Notes: generated from the sequence alone by a model not told the origin. A stretch of DNA of 64,000 nt from Halopseudomonas pelagia (GCF_009497895.1 NZ_CP033116.1:1488001-1552000), one strand, 5' to 3'; counted from the first letter of the stretch, positions 32,588 through 41,980 are shown. Translations and numbers: made by a program.

Positions 32588-33649
32588 CTATCCCGCAACG
32601 GTGTTGGCTGGGTGTTGCGCTTGCCGCCAGGAGCGTGGGGACATCCCCGTCCAACGCACAAAGGCATGCCGAAAACTCGCCGTTTCGCTGAAGCCGAGTT
32701 GTTCGGCGATGCGGGACACCGGCAGGCTGCTGTCCGCCAGCAGGGCTCTGGCCCGTTGGCTGCGCAGCTCATCCAGAATCTGCTGGTAACCCTGACCTGC
32801 TTGATTAAGGTGCCTTCGAAGGGTTCTCGGTGTGCAGTGGAATCGCTCAGCCAGTTGCTCAAGCGATGGCGGCGATGCCAAGCTTTGGTGAAGCCGGGAG
32901 ATGATCTGTGCGGCCAGTGCCGAACCTGGCGGGGTAAAACGCGCTTCAATCAAACGGCATTGTGCCAAGGCATCCTGATGTGTAACCGGGTCGGCAAGGG
33001 GTAGTGGAGTACTCAGCCAGGCATGTGGAAAAATCAGCTTGCTGTTCGGCTGGCCCGCAACAATGGGGCACAGGCCAAAGAAGTCAGCGAAATGGCCGGA
33101 ATGGGACGGTAAAGCTGTGCTCAAGTGTAGAGCGTCCAACGGCAAAGGCTGGCCCAATACATCATCGAGCATGGCCTTGATCGATGAGAAGCACAGCTCC
33201 AGATTGAATGCATGCAGGTCGGGGTTTTCATGATAACTGCTGGCTGTGAGTGCAGCTGAAGCATCGTTATCAAGCTCGATGGCCAGCCGAAAGTAGCTGC
33301 CCAGCATGTTCGGATGGCTAAGCATAACTTCGATTGCCTGCCCCAGCGTCGAGCTGGAAAGCATGGCATAACCCAACTGACCGTAGGCCGAAATACGCAT
33401 GCGCTGGCCAAGCTGCAACGCCGTCAGAGGCGAGTCGGAGAGCTGCGCGGCATTGGCAAACACTCTCTGTTCCTGTTGGGGGGTAATCAGCCGCACGGGG
33501 TGAGTCATGTCATCAATGCATAATCCCGTGCCCTCCAGCAAAGGCTCAACGGCCAGACCCTGCTCCGCGAAGCACTGGGATATAAGGCAAGTACTTTGCA
33601 GGCTGATAAAGCGGTGTTCTGTTGGTTGGCAGGCTATGGAACTGTCCAT
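32588..33649 (-). CDS. AraC family regulator with arabinose-binding-like N-terminal domain
   Basis: The 353-residue protein has an N-terminal Arabinose_bd-like region (QCFAEQGLAVEPLLEGTGL, ALQLGQRMRISAYGQLGYAM) and a C-terminal AraC helix pair (SLEQLAERFHCTPRTLRRHL and VSRIAEQLGFSETASFRHAF). This is the OruR/ArgR-like type common in pseudomonad amino acid and polyamine catabolism. It is upstream of, and in line with, the deacetylase gene and likely controls it. The RBS is weak. Confidence 0.8.
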   Translation of the reverse strand: MDSSIACQPTEHRFISLQSTCLISQCFAEQGLAVEPLLEGTGLCIDDMTHPVRLITPQQEQRVFANAAQLSDSPLTALQLGQRMRISAYGQLGYAMLSSSTLGQAIEVMLSHPNMLGSYFRLAIELDNDASAALTASSYHENPDLHAFNLELCFSSIKAMLDDVLGQPLPLDALHLSTALPSHSGHFADFFGLCPIVAGQPNSKLIFPHAWLSTPLPLADPVTHQDALAQCRLIEARFTPPGSALAAQIISRLHQSLASPPSLEQLAERFHCTPRTLRRHLNQAGQGYQQILDELRSQRARALLADSSLPVSRIAEQLGFSETASFRHAFVRWTGMSPRSWRQAQHPANTVAG

Positions 33650-33769
33650 GACGACTTTTTCGTTTGCGGGCTGGTGTTATTAGACAAGCATGATCAGTGC
33701 CATTTGGCCACCCAATAGCTTGCCTCCGCAACGGCAACGCCATCCCAATGGGAGCTTTATAGGCTGGAA

Positions 33770-34819
33770 CTAGCTTGCCTTGGCCTTCTCCGGTAGCTCC
33801 TCCGCCAACTGTTCAAGAAACATCGCCAACGCCACTTCCTCGGCTTTCAGGCCCTTGCGCACCCGCGGCTTGGGTAGCTTGGATAATTCCCCCAGGCTGA
33901 AGTGATCGAGCACGGCGGGGTGGATATAGCATTTGCGGCACACCGCAGGGGTGTTGCCCAGTTGCTTGGCAACGTCCTTGACCATCGCTACCACGTGGCG
34001 TTTGGCGTCCGATTCCGGCTGCCATTCCAGCTCCCGCAGTACCGCCAGTGCCATCGCAGTACCGGCCCAGGTGCGGTAATCCTTGGCGGTGAAGTCAGCC
34101 CCGGTCAGATCGTGCAGGTAGGCGTTGACGTCAGCAGAGCTGACCGTATGGCGGTTACCGTCTTCATCCAGATACTGAAACAGATTCTGCCCAGGCAGGT
34201 CCTGGCAGCGCTTGACCACCTTGGCCAGGCGCTTGTCCTTCACGCTGACCTGATGTTCTACGCCGCTCTTGCCGCGAAACTGAAACTGGATCTCGCTGCC
34301 CTTGATATCCACATGGCGGTCGCGCAGGGTGGTCAGCCCGTAGGACTTGTTGTCCCGCGCGTACTGAGTGTTGCCGACCCGAATCAGCGTGGCATCCAGC
34401 AACATGACTACTGTGGCCAACACCTTCTCGCGGGTAAAGCCGGGTTCGGCGATCTGCGCTTCCAGCTGCTTGCGCAGCTTGGGCAGAGCGGCGCCGAACT
34501 CTTGCAGGCGCGAGTATTTGTCGGCGTCGCGCACTTCGCGCCAGCGCGGGTGATAGCGGTACTGCTTGCGTCCACGCGCATCGCGCCCGGTGGCCTGCAG
34601 ATGCCCGCTCGGGTCGGCGCAAATCCACACGTCGGTATAGGCGGGTGGCACTGCCAACGAGTTGAGTCGCTTGATTTCATCGGCATCGGTAATGCGCTCG
34701 CCCTTGGCATCAACATACTGGAACTTGCCCCGCGATTTTTTACGGCGGATGCCCGGCTGGGTGTCATCCACGTAATGCAGGTCGCGAGGCAGGTCGGCAG
34801 GCAACGCGGAGTCAGGCAT
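33770..34819 (-). CDS. DNA topoisomerase IB (poxvirus/bacterial type)
   Basis: Translation from ATG 34819 (AAGGAAATCG upstream) gives 349 residues. The sequence shows the N-terminal TopIB domain (RRKKSRGKFQYVDAKGERI, NSLAVPPAYTDVWI), catalytic core with RVGNTQYARDNKSYGLTTLR and FRGKSGVEHQVSV carrying the catalytic lysine and arginine, DYRTWAGTAMALAVLRELE, and a C-terminal segment CRKCYIHPAVL in which the tyrosine is the probable nucleophile. It relaxes supercoils through a 3'-phosphotyrosine. Bacterial TopIB genes of this type are monomeric and often single-gene units, as here. Confidence 0.9.
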   Translation of the reverse strand: MPDSALPADLPRDLHYVDDTQPGIRRKKSRGKFQYVDAKGERITDADEIKRLNSLAVPPAYTDVWICADPSGHLQATGRDARGRKQYRYHPRWREVRDADKYSRLQEFGAALPKLRKQLEAQIAEPGFTREKVLATVVMLLDATLIRVGNTQYARDNKSYGLTTLRDRHVDIKGSEIQFQFRGKSGVEHQVSVKDKRLAKVVKRCQDLPGQNLFQYLDEDGNRHTVSSADVNAYLHDLTGADFTAKDYRTWAGTAMALAVLRELEWQPESDAKRHVVAMVKDVAKQLGNTPAVCRKCYIHPAVLDHFSLGELSKLPKPRVRKGLKAEEVALAMFLEQLAEELPEKAKAS

Positions 34820-35061
34820 GGGGCGATTTCCTTGGCAGCAATCAGTCGGGTCTAACTGATTGACCGCAACCTGATGCGGTGGTGCCAACAGGTTATTAAA
34901 ATAGGAGCTTGCTCAGGCCCGCCGGTCAGAATGTCCCATGGCATGCTCGTTACCGGCGTTCACGAAGGATCAGCGAAAGATCAACGATTGATGCGCTGCC
35001 ACAGACATGTCAACGCTGGCGCAGGCTGCCTTTGAAAAAAACTTTCGATTCAAGCATTGAC

Positions 35062-35081
35062 ATATCGGTAAATCTCGATAT
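35062..35081. promoter_or_regulatory. ArsR operator 1, overlapping the ArsR promoter
   Basis: ATATCGGTAAATCTCGATAT, an inverted repeat ATATCG-N8-CGATAT, lies eleven bases before the ArsR start. It recurs twice downstream, so the ArsR protein is likely to bind all three. Confidence 0.75.
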
Positions 35082-35091
35082 TATAAGACCC

Positions 35092-35394
35092 ATGGAACTG
35101 ATCGACGTATTCAAAGCACTCTCAAACCGTACTCGCCTTGACATTCTCAAGGGGCTGAAGGATCCGGTGAATAACTTTCCTCCTCAGGATGAGGGAGACG
35201 TGCATACCGTCGGTGTTTGTGTGAGTAGCATTCAAGAGGGCGTTGGACTGTCGCAGTCAACAGTGTCCGACTACCTTGCCACTCTGCAACGAGCGGGCTT
35301 GATCAGCGTCAGACGTATCGGGCAGTGGACGTATTACAAGCGCAATGAAGAAACCATCAGAGCTCTTGCCCAGCTCATAGAGAAAGAGCTGTAA
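35092..35394 (+). CDS. ArsR family regulator
   Basis: The start ATG 35092 is chosen because the operator ends just before it. The 100-residue protein has an ArsR winged helix: VFKALSNRTRLDILKGLKD, then VGLSQSTVSDYLATLQRAGL as recognition helix and VRRIGQWTYYKRNEET as wing. Only one cysteine (VGVCVSS) occurs, so the usual metal-binding cysteine pair is absent; sensing by redox or by a small molecule is more likely. It precedes the reductase operon, with two further copies of the operator between them. Confidence 0.85.
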   Translation: MELIDVFKALSNRTRLDILKGLKDPVNNFPPQDEGDVHTVGVCVSSIQEGVGLSQSTVSDYLATLQRAGLISVRRIGQWTYYKRNEETIRALAQLIEKEL

Positions 35395-35405
35395 ATATTT
35401 ATCAG

Positions 35406-35546
35406 ATTATATCGATAAATTGCGATATCCCTCTTTATCGAAGCGAAGGCTTACTCTGAGCTGAGATGGGAGAGGAACCGTTTAAATTACCACCAATTGA
35501 TATCGATAATTCCCGATATCCCTTTTTACCGAAGCGAGGATTTACC
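35406..35546. repeat. Tandem duplicated promoter segment carrying ArsR operators 2 and 3
   Basis: A segment of about 48 bases is present twice, at 35406-35453 and 35497-35546: ATATCGATAAATTGCGATAT (35409-35428) and ATATCGATAATTCCCGATAT (35500-35519) are each followed by CCCT...TTTA.CGAAGCGA.G. The repeat unit thus holds an operator and a conserved tail containing the RBS-like GCGAGG. It separates the ArsR gene from the reductase gene. Confidence 0.7.
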
Positions 35547-36536
35547 ATGAAAGCAATGATACTTAACGCATTTGGCGGCCCGGAATCGTTCGAGCTGGCC
35601 GAGGTGCCCAAGCCAGTACCCCAAGCCGGTCAGGTGTTGGTGCGGGTACACGCAACCTCCATCAATCCGTTGGATTACCAGGTGCGCCGTGGCGATTATG
35701 CCGACCTGGTGCCACTGCCTGCCATTACCGGGCATGACGTATCCGGTGTTGTCGAAGCTGTTGGCCCAGGTGTGACGAGCTTCGTGCCAGGTGACGAAGT
35801 CTGGTACACCCCGCAAATTTTTGACGGCCCAGGCAGTTACGCCGAATACCACGTGGCAGCTGAAAGCATCATAGGCAAGAAGCCGCCGGAGCTTAGCCAT
35901 CTGGAAGCTGCAAGTTTGACCCTGGTTGGTGGCACGGTGTGGGAAGCATTGGTTGTCCGCGTGGGACTCAGGGTGGGAGAGAGCATCCTGGTGCACGGCG
36001 GTGCGGGCGGCGTCGGCCATGTGGCAATCCAGGTGGCCAAAGCCATGGGCGCCAGGGTGTTCACCACCGTGCGCGAAGCCAATTTCGAGTTCGCACGGAG
36101 CTTGGGTGCTGACGTGGTCATCGACTACGAGAAAGAGGATTACGTCGAGGCGATCCTGCGGGAAACCAATGGCCACGGCGTCGATGTGGTGTTCGACACC
36201 ATCGGCGGCAACACATTGGCGCGCAGCGCCGACGCGCTGGCACAACTGGGCCGCGTGGTCTCGATTGTGGACATTGCCCAACCACAAAACCTCATTGAAG
36301 CCTGGGGCAAAAACGCCAGTTATCACTTCGTTTTCACGAGGCAGAACCGCGGCAAGCTGGATGAACTGAGCACGCTGATAGCGCGCGGTCAGCTGCGGCC
36401 ACATGTTGGCGCGGTCTATTCGCTGGCTGATATAGGCGCCGCCCACGCCCTGTTGGAGAGCCCCAACAATGGCCTGCGCGGAAAGGTCGCGATTGCAGTC
36501 GAGCCCCAGGCTCATCTCGTCAGCGCGAATGCTTGA
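35547..36536 (+). CDS. Zinc-independent quinone oxidoreductase/alcohol dehydrogenase (MDR family)
   Basis: The start ATG 35547 follows GCGAGGA. The 329-residue protein has the MDR layout: N-terminal GroES-like part ([35 protein letters not shown]), nucleotide loop [20 protein letters not shown], and [13 protein letters not shown]. No catalytic zinc cysteines or histidines are seen, so it is of the quinone-reductase (QOR) kind, using NADPH. It forms an operon with the antibiotic-monooxygenase-like gene and the small secreted protein, under ArsR. Confidence 0.85.
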   Translation: MKAMILNAFGGPESFELAEVPKPVPQAGQVLVRVHATSINPLDYQVRRGDYADLVPLPAITGHDVSGVVEAVGPGVTSFVPGDEVWYTPQIFDGPGSYAEYHVAAESIIGKKPPELSHLEAASLTLVGGTVWEALVVRVGLRVGESILVHGGAGGVGHVAIQVAKAMGARVFTTVREANFEFARSLGADVVIDYEKEDYVEAILRETNGHGVDVVFDTIGGNTLARSADALAQLGRVVSIVDIAQPQNLIEAWGKNASYHFVFTRQNRGKLDELSTLIARGQLRPHVGAVYSLADIGAAHALLESPNNGLRGKVAIAVEPQAHLVSANA

Positions 36537-36566
36537 TCGTTGAAATCACACTAAAGGAGTACCTCC

Positions 36567-36914
36567 ATGATTTATGAAATTGCTGTGCTGCCCGTGCACA
36601 AAGAACAGATTGAACAGTTCCAAAGTGCTTTTGCCAACGTTGAACCTTTGCTCCGCCGCGCAGAGGGTTACGGCGGCCATATGCTCGCGCAAGGTATCGA
36701 AACCCCTGAGCAATTCAATCTGATAGTGCGGTGGCGATCGCTCGAAGATCACACGCCGGGCTTCGAGGCGAGTGAAGACCATCGGATCTTCATGCTGGGT
36801 TTAGAAGAATATTTTTCCGAAGAACCGACGGTTTATCACATTGAAGGGGCCGCTTTTACTACCGGAGAACATGATTTTTCGGCAAGCACCCTGAATTCAA
36901 ATATTGATTTTTAA
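36567..36914 (+). CDS. ABM-domain (antibiotic biosynthesis monooxygenase-like) protein
   Basis: The 115-residue protein has a good RBS (AAAGGAG) and an ABM ferredoxin-like fold: YEIAVLPVHKEQIEQFQSAF at the start, GYGGHMLAQGIETPEQFNLI, and RWRSLEDHTPGF. Such proteins are dimeric and often oxidise quinones or phenols without cofactors, or take part in stress responses. It follows the reductase by 30 bases. Confidence 0.8.
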   Translation: MIYEIAVLPVHKEQIEQFQSAFANVEPLLRRAEGYGGHMLAQGIETPEQFNLIVRWRSLEDHTPGFEASEDHRIFMLGLEEYFSEEPTVYHIEGAAFTTGEHDFSASTLNSNIDF

Positions 36915-36926
36915 GGAAGGTGAAAA

Positions 36927-37202
36927 ATGAAAGTATTCAAATATCTCAGTTCAAGTCTGGTGATAGGTAGTTTTGCTGCTGTGTTAATAGGCTTTCCTCT
37001 GGCAGCCAACGCTGAAGGTGGGGCCGAACGTCTTAAGGCGTTGCATGGCGAAAGAAGTGTCCATAGAAAGAACTTGGTTTCTCAACCGGCCATTTATGTA
37101 GATAAGGCGGTAGACCACAGCATAACCAAGGACGGCTCAGACAATATCAGGAAGTTCCGAAAGGCCCGCAAAGCACCGTACCCTAAAGCACGCGGGCGTT
37201 AA
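36927..37202 (+). CDS. Small secreted basic protein of unknown function
   Basis: The 91-residue protein is preceded by AAGGAAGG and begins with a signal peptide (VIGSFAAVLIGFPLAANAEG). The mature 60 residues are basic, ending KFRKARKAPYPKARGR. I recognise no family. It is the last gene of the ArsR operon, 12 bases after the ABM gene, so it is probably made with the redox proteins and exported. Confidence 0.6.
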   Translation: MKVFKYLSSSLVIGSFAAVLIGFPLAANAEGGAERLKALHGERSVHRKNLVSQPAIYVDKAVDHSITKDGSDNIRKFRKARKAPYPKARGR

Positions 37203-37270
37203 GGTGGATGCTCGCGCTGGTATTAGTTTCACTTCGCGAGGATACCGGCCGCTTGCGGTCGACCGTGCCC

Positions 37271-37305
37271 ACCAAGGGCTCGCTCTTGAAGAGCTAGCCC
37301 TTGGT
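37271..37305. terminator. Terminator hairpin between the ArsR operon and phoD
   Basis: ACCAAGGGCT (37271-37280) pairs with AGCCCTTGGT (37296-37305), with the inner GCTCTT and AAGAGC also complementary, giving a long stem between convergent genes. A T-rich tail is lacking. Confidence 0.55.
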
Positions 37306-37311
37306 CCAGCG

Positions 37312-39060
37312 TTAAGCAGCAGGGGCGAGCATACGGTTGGTGCTGCCGGGCAGGGTGGTCATCGACCTGCCGCGGGCACTGTCCATTACATAGTCCCTGG
37401 CCTTGACCGTGCTCACATAGCGCCAGTCGGCGCGCGCCTCGTCAGGTGTAAAGGTTACCAGCATGTAGCCCCGTTGATTGGCGTTGAGATATTGCAACTC
37501 GTCGACCAGCAGCGTGATGGCTTGCTCGGCCTGGGTCATCGCTTCTGCGGGAAGACCGAGATAGCTTTCCAGCCCAGGGGAGGTAACACCAGCGGTGGCG
37601 AATTCCACACCTACCGAATCGCCTGCCAGGGTCTTGAGGTTATTGGCCCAGGCATTGTGGGTGTCACCAGCGAGCACTACCAGATTCTTGTCCAGGCTGC
37701 GGGCGAGACCAAAGATCACTTCGCGCTCATAGGCGTAACCATCCCAAGCATCGAGGTTGTAGGGAATAACCGTCTGGATTCGGGCTATGTCTTCCGTGGT
37801 TAACGAGGGGTCGCCCGCTTGTACGCGTAGCTTGAGGGTTACCAACTCGGTAAGCGTAGAACCCAGATCTGCACCGGCCGGGTTAGATAGTGCAGTGAGC
37901 ATCTCGGCGGGCAGCAGCATACGGCCCATCAGCACCTGTTGACCCAGTACCTGCCAGGTGGCGCTGGATACTGCGATCTGGCTCTGCAGCCAGTCCATTT
38001 GGGTTTGGCCGAGCAGGCTGCGGTCAGTGGCACTGACATCGGCAGTGAAGCGCGCAGCGTCAAAACCGTTGGCAGTGTAATAGTCCGCATAATTGAGCTG
38101 TTCATCACGGCCGATGATCCGGGTATCCAGCATATGCAGGCTAACCAGATCGCCGAAATCAAAACTGCGGTAAATCGTCAGTTCGTCGTCTTCGCTGGCA
38201 GGGCGTACCGGTAGCCACTCAAAGTAGGCTTGCAAGGCGGCAAGCTTGCGCTCGTTGAAATCGCCTTCACCCTCATTGTGGTTTTCTGCACCGTTCATCC
38301 AAGTGTCGTTGGTAACCTCATGGTCATCCCACACGGCGATGAAGGGCGCGGCTGCGTGCAGCGCTTGCAGATCGGCGTCAGTGCGGTACAAGGCGTAGCG
38401 CTTGCGATAATCGTTGAGGCTTAACAACTCACCGGCATTGTCTGCAGGCAGGCTACGACCCAGTGCCGCGGCATCCTCTGTCGCATAGCCACCCGTGCCG
38501 TATTCGTAGATGTAATCGCCCAGGTGCAACACGGCGTCCAGTTCTGATTCCTGCGCTGCCTGTGCATAGACATGAAAATAACCCGCCGGGAAGTTGGAGC
38601 ACGACAGCACGGCAAAACGCACTTGCGCTACGCCGGAGGAGGGCAGGGTCTTCATCTTGCCAGCGGGCGATACCGCACTGCCGGCTTTGAAGCGGTAGTA
38701 ATAGCTCTGGCCGGGTGTCAGGTTTTGCACATCCACCTTCAACGTGAAGTCGCGCGCCTCGCCGGTACTCGCACTGCCGCTATGCAGAAGGTCGGTGAAA
38801 GCCGCGTCGCTGGCGACCTCCCAGCTGACTTCGATATCGGCGGTAGAGCCATCCTTCGGGCTTACCCGAGTCCAGACCATGATGCGATCAGCTAACGGAT
38901 CGCCGCTGGCCACGCCATGATCGAAAGCAAGGCTACGCTCCACTTCTGGGTCTGAAGATGACGAGCTGCTGCTGAAGCAGCCCTGCAAGCCAGTGGAAAC
39001 GACCACGCTACCGAGTGCCAATGCCGATACACGCAAAAATTCCCTTCGAGTGAAAGCCAT
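37312..39060 (-). CDS. phoD: Alkaline phosphatase D (PhoD) with Tat/lipoprotein signal
   Basis: The 582-residue protein starts MAFTRREFLR, a twin-arginine signal, and continues to LQGC at about residue 27, a possible lipobox. It then has an N-terminal beta-sandwich (ISMARTVSPKDGS-like; here DRIMVWTRVSPKDG) and the PhoD phosphatase domain with LHLGDYIYEYG, VWDDHEVTNDTW and LAGDTHNAW, which supply metal ligands for calcium and iron. It is secreted folded via Tat and hydrolyses phosphomonoesters or diesters outside the cytoplasm. The RBS AAGGAG is good. It has no partner operon. Confidence 0.9.
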   Translation of the reverse strand: MAFTRREFLRVSALALGSVVVSTGLQGCFSSSSSSSDPEVERSLAFDHGVASGDPLADRIMVWTRVSPKDGSTADIEVSWEVASDAAFTDLLHSGSASTGEARDFTLKVDVQNLTPGQSYYYRFKAGSAVSPAGKMKTLPSSGVAQVRFAVLSCSNFPAGYFHVYAQAAQESELDAVLHLGDYIYEYGTGGYATEDAAALGRSLPADNAGELLSLNDYRKRYALYRTDADLQALHAAAPFIAVWDDHEVTNDTWMNGAENHNEGEGDFNERKLAALQAYFEWLPVRPASEDDELTIYRSFDFGDLVSLHMLDTRIIGRDEQLNYADYYTANGFDAARFTADVSATDRSLLGQTQMDWLQSQIAVSSATWQVLGQQVLMGRMLLPAEMLTALSNPAGADLGSTLTELVTLKLRVQAGDPSLTTEDIARIQTVIPYNLDAWDGYAYEREVIFGLARSLDKNLVVLAGDTHNAWANNLKTLAGDSVGVEFATAGVTSPGLESYLGLPAEAMTQAEQAITLLVDELQYLNANQRGYMLVTFTPDEARADWRYVSTVKARDYVMDSARGRSMTTLPGSTNRMLAPAA

Positions 39061-39216
39061 GCGCTTGCTCCTTTTTGCTGAACCCAGGTTGAGTTGTAAG
39101 CGGCAAATGATGGCAAGGCTGTGTGACAGGTTGAGGAAGGTTCGACCGGACTGGGCTCCATGGATGTGGCGGCGTTTGTGAATTACATGGCTAATCAGCC
39201 GTGGTTTGAGTGAGGT

Positions 39217-40050
39217 TTATCTCTCCAACCGCTCCTGCTTCAACCACGCCATGGGCGATAGGCCGCACTGCGACTTGAATGCACGCGACAGCGCAGACTC
39301 GCTGCTGTAGCCAGCCTCTTCGGCGATCAGCCGGAGCGGTTGGCCATTCTTCAGCCACTTTTGCACCAGCCCCACTCGCCAGCGCTGCAGGTAGCTCGCC
39401 GGCGTTTCGCCCACCGCTTCGCGGAACTGATTGGCAAATACACTGCGCGACATGCCCGCCACGGCTGCCAGGGATTCAACCGACCAGTCCCGCTCCGGCG
39501 CCTGGTGCATGGCGACAATCGCCCGGCGTAGTTGCTGGTGCGCAAACCCCGCCAGCAGGCCCACCTGAGTGCTGCCGTTCTCCATCAACTGGCGCAGCAA
39601 CTGCACCAGCAGCACCTCAAACAGCCGATCAAGCATGACCTGGCGGCCGCAGTTGTTGGCCTCGGCCTCGGCAAACAGCAGCGTCAGCACCGGCACGCTG
39701 TCCGGTAACTGGTCCAGCGGTATGCAAACGCAAGCGGGCAGGGCGCTGGCCAGCGGATTTGCCGGGCCGCCCTCAAAGGCAATGTGCGCGCACACAAAGT
39801 CTGCGCCCTTGTCGCTGTCGGTCACAAAGCGATGCGCCGTGGGGCGCGGATAGAACAGCAGGGTCGGGCCGTCCAGGCTGAATGCCTTGCTGGCGTCCTG
39901 CCAAACCTCAGCCTTGCCGCGGCGCAGCAAATGCAACTGACCAAAGGGCTCCGCGCCATCCAGCGTGTTGATGCCGCACAGCGGGCCGGATTGGAAGGTG
40001 CGCGCACTGACAGAAAAGTGCCCCAGCAAAGCAGCGAGTCGATCAACCAT
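39217..40050 (-). CDS. AraC family regulator with cupin_6-like sensor
   Basis: The 277-residue protein has an N-terminal cupin (GPLCGINTLDGAEPFGQLHL, LLFYPRPTAHRF) and a C-terminal AraC DNA-binding region (WSVESLAAVAGMSRSVFANQF and LRLIAEEAGYSSESALSRAF). The type is common beside oxidative or alcohol-related genes. It is divergent from a secreted alpha/beta hydrolase, 117 bases apart, and likely regulates it. Confidence 0.85.
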   Translation of the reverse strand: MVDRLAALLGHFSVSARTFQSGPLCGINTLDGAEPFGQLHLLRRGKAEVWQDASKAFSLDGPTLLFYPRPTAHRFVTDSDKGADFVCAHIAFEGGPANPLASALPACVCIPLDQLPDSVPVLTLLFAEAEANNCGRQVMLDRLFEVLLVQLLRQLMENGSTQVGLLAGFAHQQLRRAIVAMHQAPERDWSVESLAAVAGMSRSVFANQFREAVGETPASYLQRWRVGLVQKWLKNGQPLRLIAEEAGYSSESALSRAFKSQCGLSPMAWLKQERLER

Positions 40051-40167
40051 AAATACGATCCGTCAAAAAATTAAGACTAATTGTGCTAATTCGTACGATT
40101 AAATGCCCGAGAATCCTTTTCGTCAACAGGCAATACCACTTTCACTTCACAGAAAAGGAATCAAGCC

Positions 40168-41094
40168 ATGAATACATTTACCCGTACCGCCATCGCTGCA
40201 TTCGCCGCCGCTGCACTGCCAGTCATCTCAATGGCCGCTCACGCCGCAGAATTTGCTCGCACTGCCAGCACTATCACCACCCAGGACGGCGTCGAGCTGT
40301 ACTACAAGGACTGGGGTCCAAAGAACGGTGAAGTCGTCATGTTCAGCCACGGCTGGCCGCTCAACTCGGATAGCTGGGAAGCGCAAATGCAGTTCCTGGC
40401 GGACAAGGGCTACCGCGTTATCGCCCACGACCGCCGTGGCCACGGCCGCTCCAGCCAACCCTGGGAAGGTAACGATATGGACCACTACGCCGATGACCTT
40501 TCAACCGTGATCAAGGCGCTGCAGGTCAAGGACGTTACCCTGGTCGGCTTCTCCACCGGTGGCGGTGAAGTAGCCCGCTATATTGGCCGCCACGGCACAG
40601 AGTTGGTGAAAAAGGCCGCCCTGATCAGCGCCGTACCGCCGATGATGCTGAAGACCGACAGCAACCCCCACGGCTTGCCGCTCTCGGTATTCGATGGTCT
40701 GCGTGAAGCGTCGAACGTTGACCGGTCGCAGCTTTATCTGGATATCGCCAGTGGCCCCTTCTTCGGTTTCAACCGCGAAGGCGCCAAGCCCTCGCAAGGC
40801 ATGATCCAGTCGTTCTGGAGGCAGGGCATGCTGGCTGGCGCCAAGAATACCTACGATTCCATCGCCGCCTTCTCTGCGACGGACTTCCGTGGTGACCTGG
40901 CCAAGTTCGACATACCCACGCTGGTGATTCACGGCAGTGACGACCAGATTGTACCCCTCGACATCTCCGGCAAAGCCTCGGCCGCGCTGGTCAAGGATGC
41001 CAAGCTGATTGTCTACGAAGGTGCGCCCCATGGTCTGGCGGATACCAACAAGGAACAGCTGAACCAGGATTTGCTGAACTTTATTCAGCAGTAA
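40168..41094 (+). CDS. Secreted alpha/beta hydrolase (chloroperoxidase/esterase-like)
   Basis: The 308-residue protein has a signal peptide ending SMAAHAAEF, which is unusual for this cofactor-free haloperoxidase-like branch, most of which are cytoplasmic. The fold is clear: [15 protein letters not shown] oxyanion region, [15 protein letters not shown], nucleophile serine in [15 protein letters not shown], acid in GSDDQIVP and histidine in GAPHGLADT. It probably hydrolyses an ester or acts on a peroxide in the periplasm. It is followed by ohr and preceded by a divergent AraC regulator. Confidence 0.85.
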   Translation: MNTFTRTAIAAFAAAALPVISMAAHAAEFARTASTITTQDGVELYYKDWGPKNGEVVMFSHGWPLNSDSWEAQMQFLADKGYRVIAHDRRGHGRSSQPWEGNDMDHYADDLSTVIKALQVKDVTLVGFSTGGGEVARYIGRHGTELVKKAALISAVPPMMLKTDSNPHGLPLSVFDGLREASNVDRSQLYLDIASGPFFGFNREGAKPSQGMIQSFWRQGMLAGAKNTYDSIAAFSATDFRGDLAKFDIPTLVIHGSDDQIVPLDISGKASAALVKDAKLIVYEGAPHGLADTNKEQLNQDLLNFIQQ

Positions 41095-41163
41095 CGCAAT
41101 AGCTCCATGGCCGATGTGGTTCACGCCCTTCGGCCAACCCCAACACTTAAAGAGGATTACTCA

Positions 41164-41592
41164 ATGTCTATTCAAAACGTTGCTTACCGTGCCTATACAG
41201 AAGCCACCGGCGGCCGTGATGGCCGTGCCATTTCTTCCGACGGCGTGCTGGATGTGGCGCTTACTACCCCGCGAGAATTGGGTGGCGCAGGTGGTGAAGG
41301 CACCAACCCCGAGCAGTTGTTCGCTGCGGGCTACTCGGCCTGTTTCCTGGGTGCAATGAAGTTCGTCGCCGGGCGCGACAAGCTCAGCATGCCAGCAGAC
41401 GCATCGATTGAGGGTGTAGTGGGTATTGGCGCCATCCCCACCGGCTTTGGCATCGAGGTTGAACTGCGTATCAGCCTGCCAAACCTGGACGATGAACAGG
41501 CCCAGACCCTGATTGAACGTGCCCACATTGTCTGCCCTTACTCCAATGCCACCCGCGGGAACATTGATGTAACGCTGACACGGATCGAGTGA
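41164..41592 (+). CDS. ohr: Organic hydroperoxide resistance protein (OsmC/Ohr family)
   Basis: The start ATG 41164 follows AGAGG. The 142-residue protein matches Ohr: [41 protein letters not shown] with the first catalytic cysteine, and [14 protein letters not shown] with the second. The two cysteines reduce organic peroxides using lipoylated partners. It lies 70 bases after the alpha/beta hydrolase gene, so co-induction by peroxide is plausible. No OhrR-type MarR gene is adjacent; the AraC neighbour may take its place. Confidence 0.85.
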   Translation: MSIQNVAYRAYTEATGGRDGRAISSDGVLDVALTTPRELGGAGGEGTNPEQLFAAGYSACFLGAMKFVAGRDKLSMPADASIEGVVGIGAIPTGFGIEVELRISLPNLDDEQAQTLIERAHIVCPYSNATRGNIDVTLTRIE

Positions 41593-41980
41593 TTCGCCGT
41601 TGGTTGAACCGGATCGATAAGTTGGGTTGTCCGGCTTATCGAATTAATTCAGGTCGAGCGTTTAGGATGGAGCGGTTGGATGGGATGGCTGCCTTCGGCC
41701 GACGCTGTGTAAAAACGTTTGTCGGTGCTGCTAATACCCAGATTCGACTGAAAAGCGTGCTTCTACGCAAAATCTACATCTGCTGACCTGGCGATCCACT
41801 TCAGATTTCACGTAGACGCGTGCCCTTCAGTTTTGGCTAAGTGTTTTTACACACTCTGGGCCAGAAGCGGTCATTCGGAAGGCTGGAGTGGACGCAAAAA
41901 AGTGCGGCACCGAAGCACCAACACTTTTTAATTTTTTTTACATGCTCCCTTCCGTGACGTCTATTCCATGAGCTTCGTTC
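41593..41980. other. 388-base gene-poor gap at an island border
   Basis: No convincing gene lies here; an in-frame run from 41589 lacks coding character. Composition becomes AT-rich rightward, with a likely stem, AAAAAAGTG (41896-41904) and CACTTTTT (41922-41929), followed by a T-tract, which could end leftward or rightward transcripts. This change marks the edge of the accessory patch to the right. Confidence 0.5.

Noticed and set aside
41589..41786. Small open frame after ohr
   Set aside because: Composition shows no coding signal, start is inside the ohr stop region, and no RBS is present.
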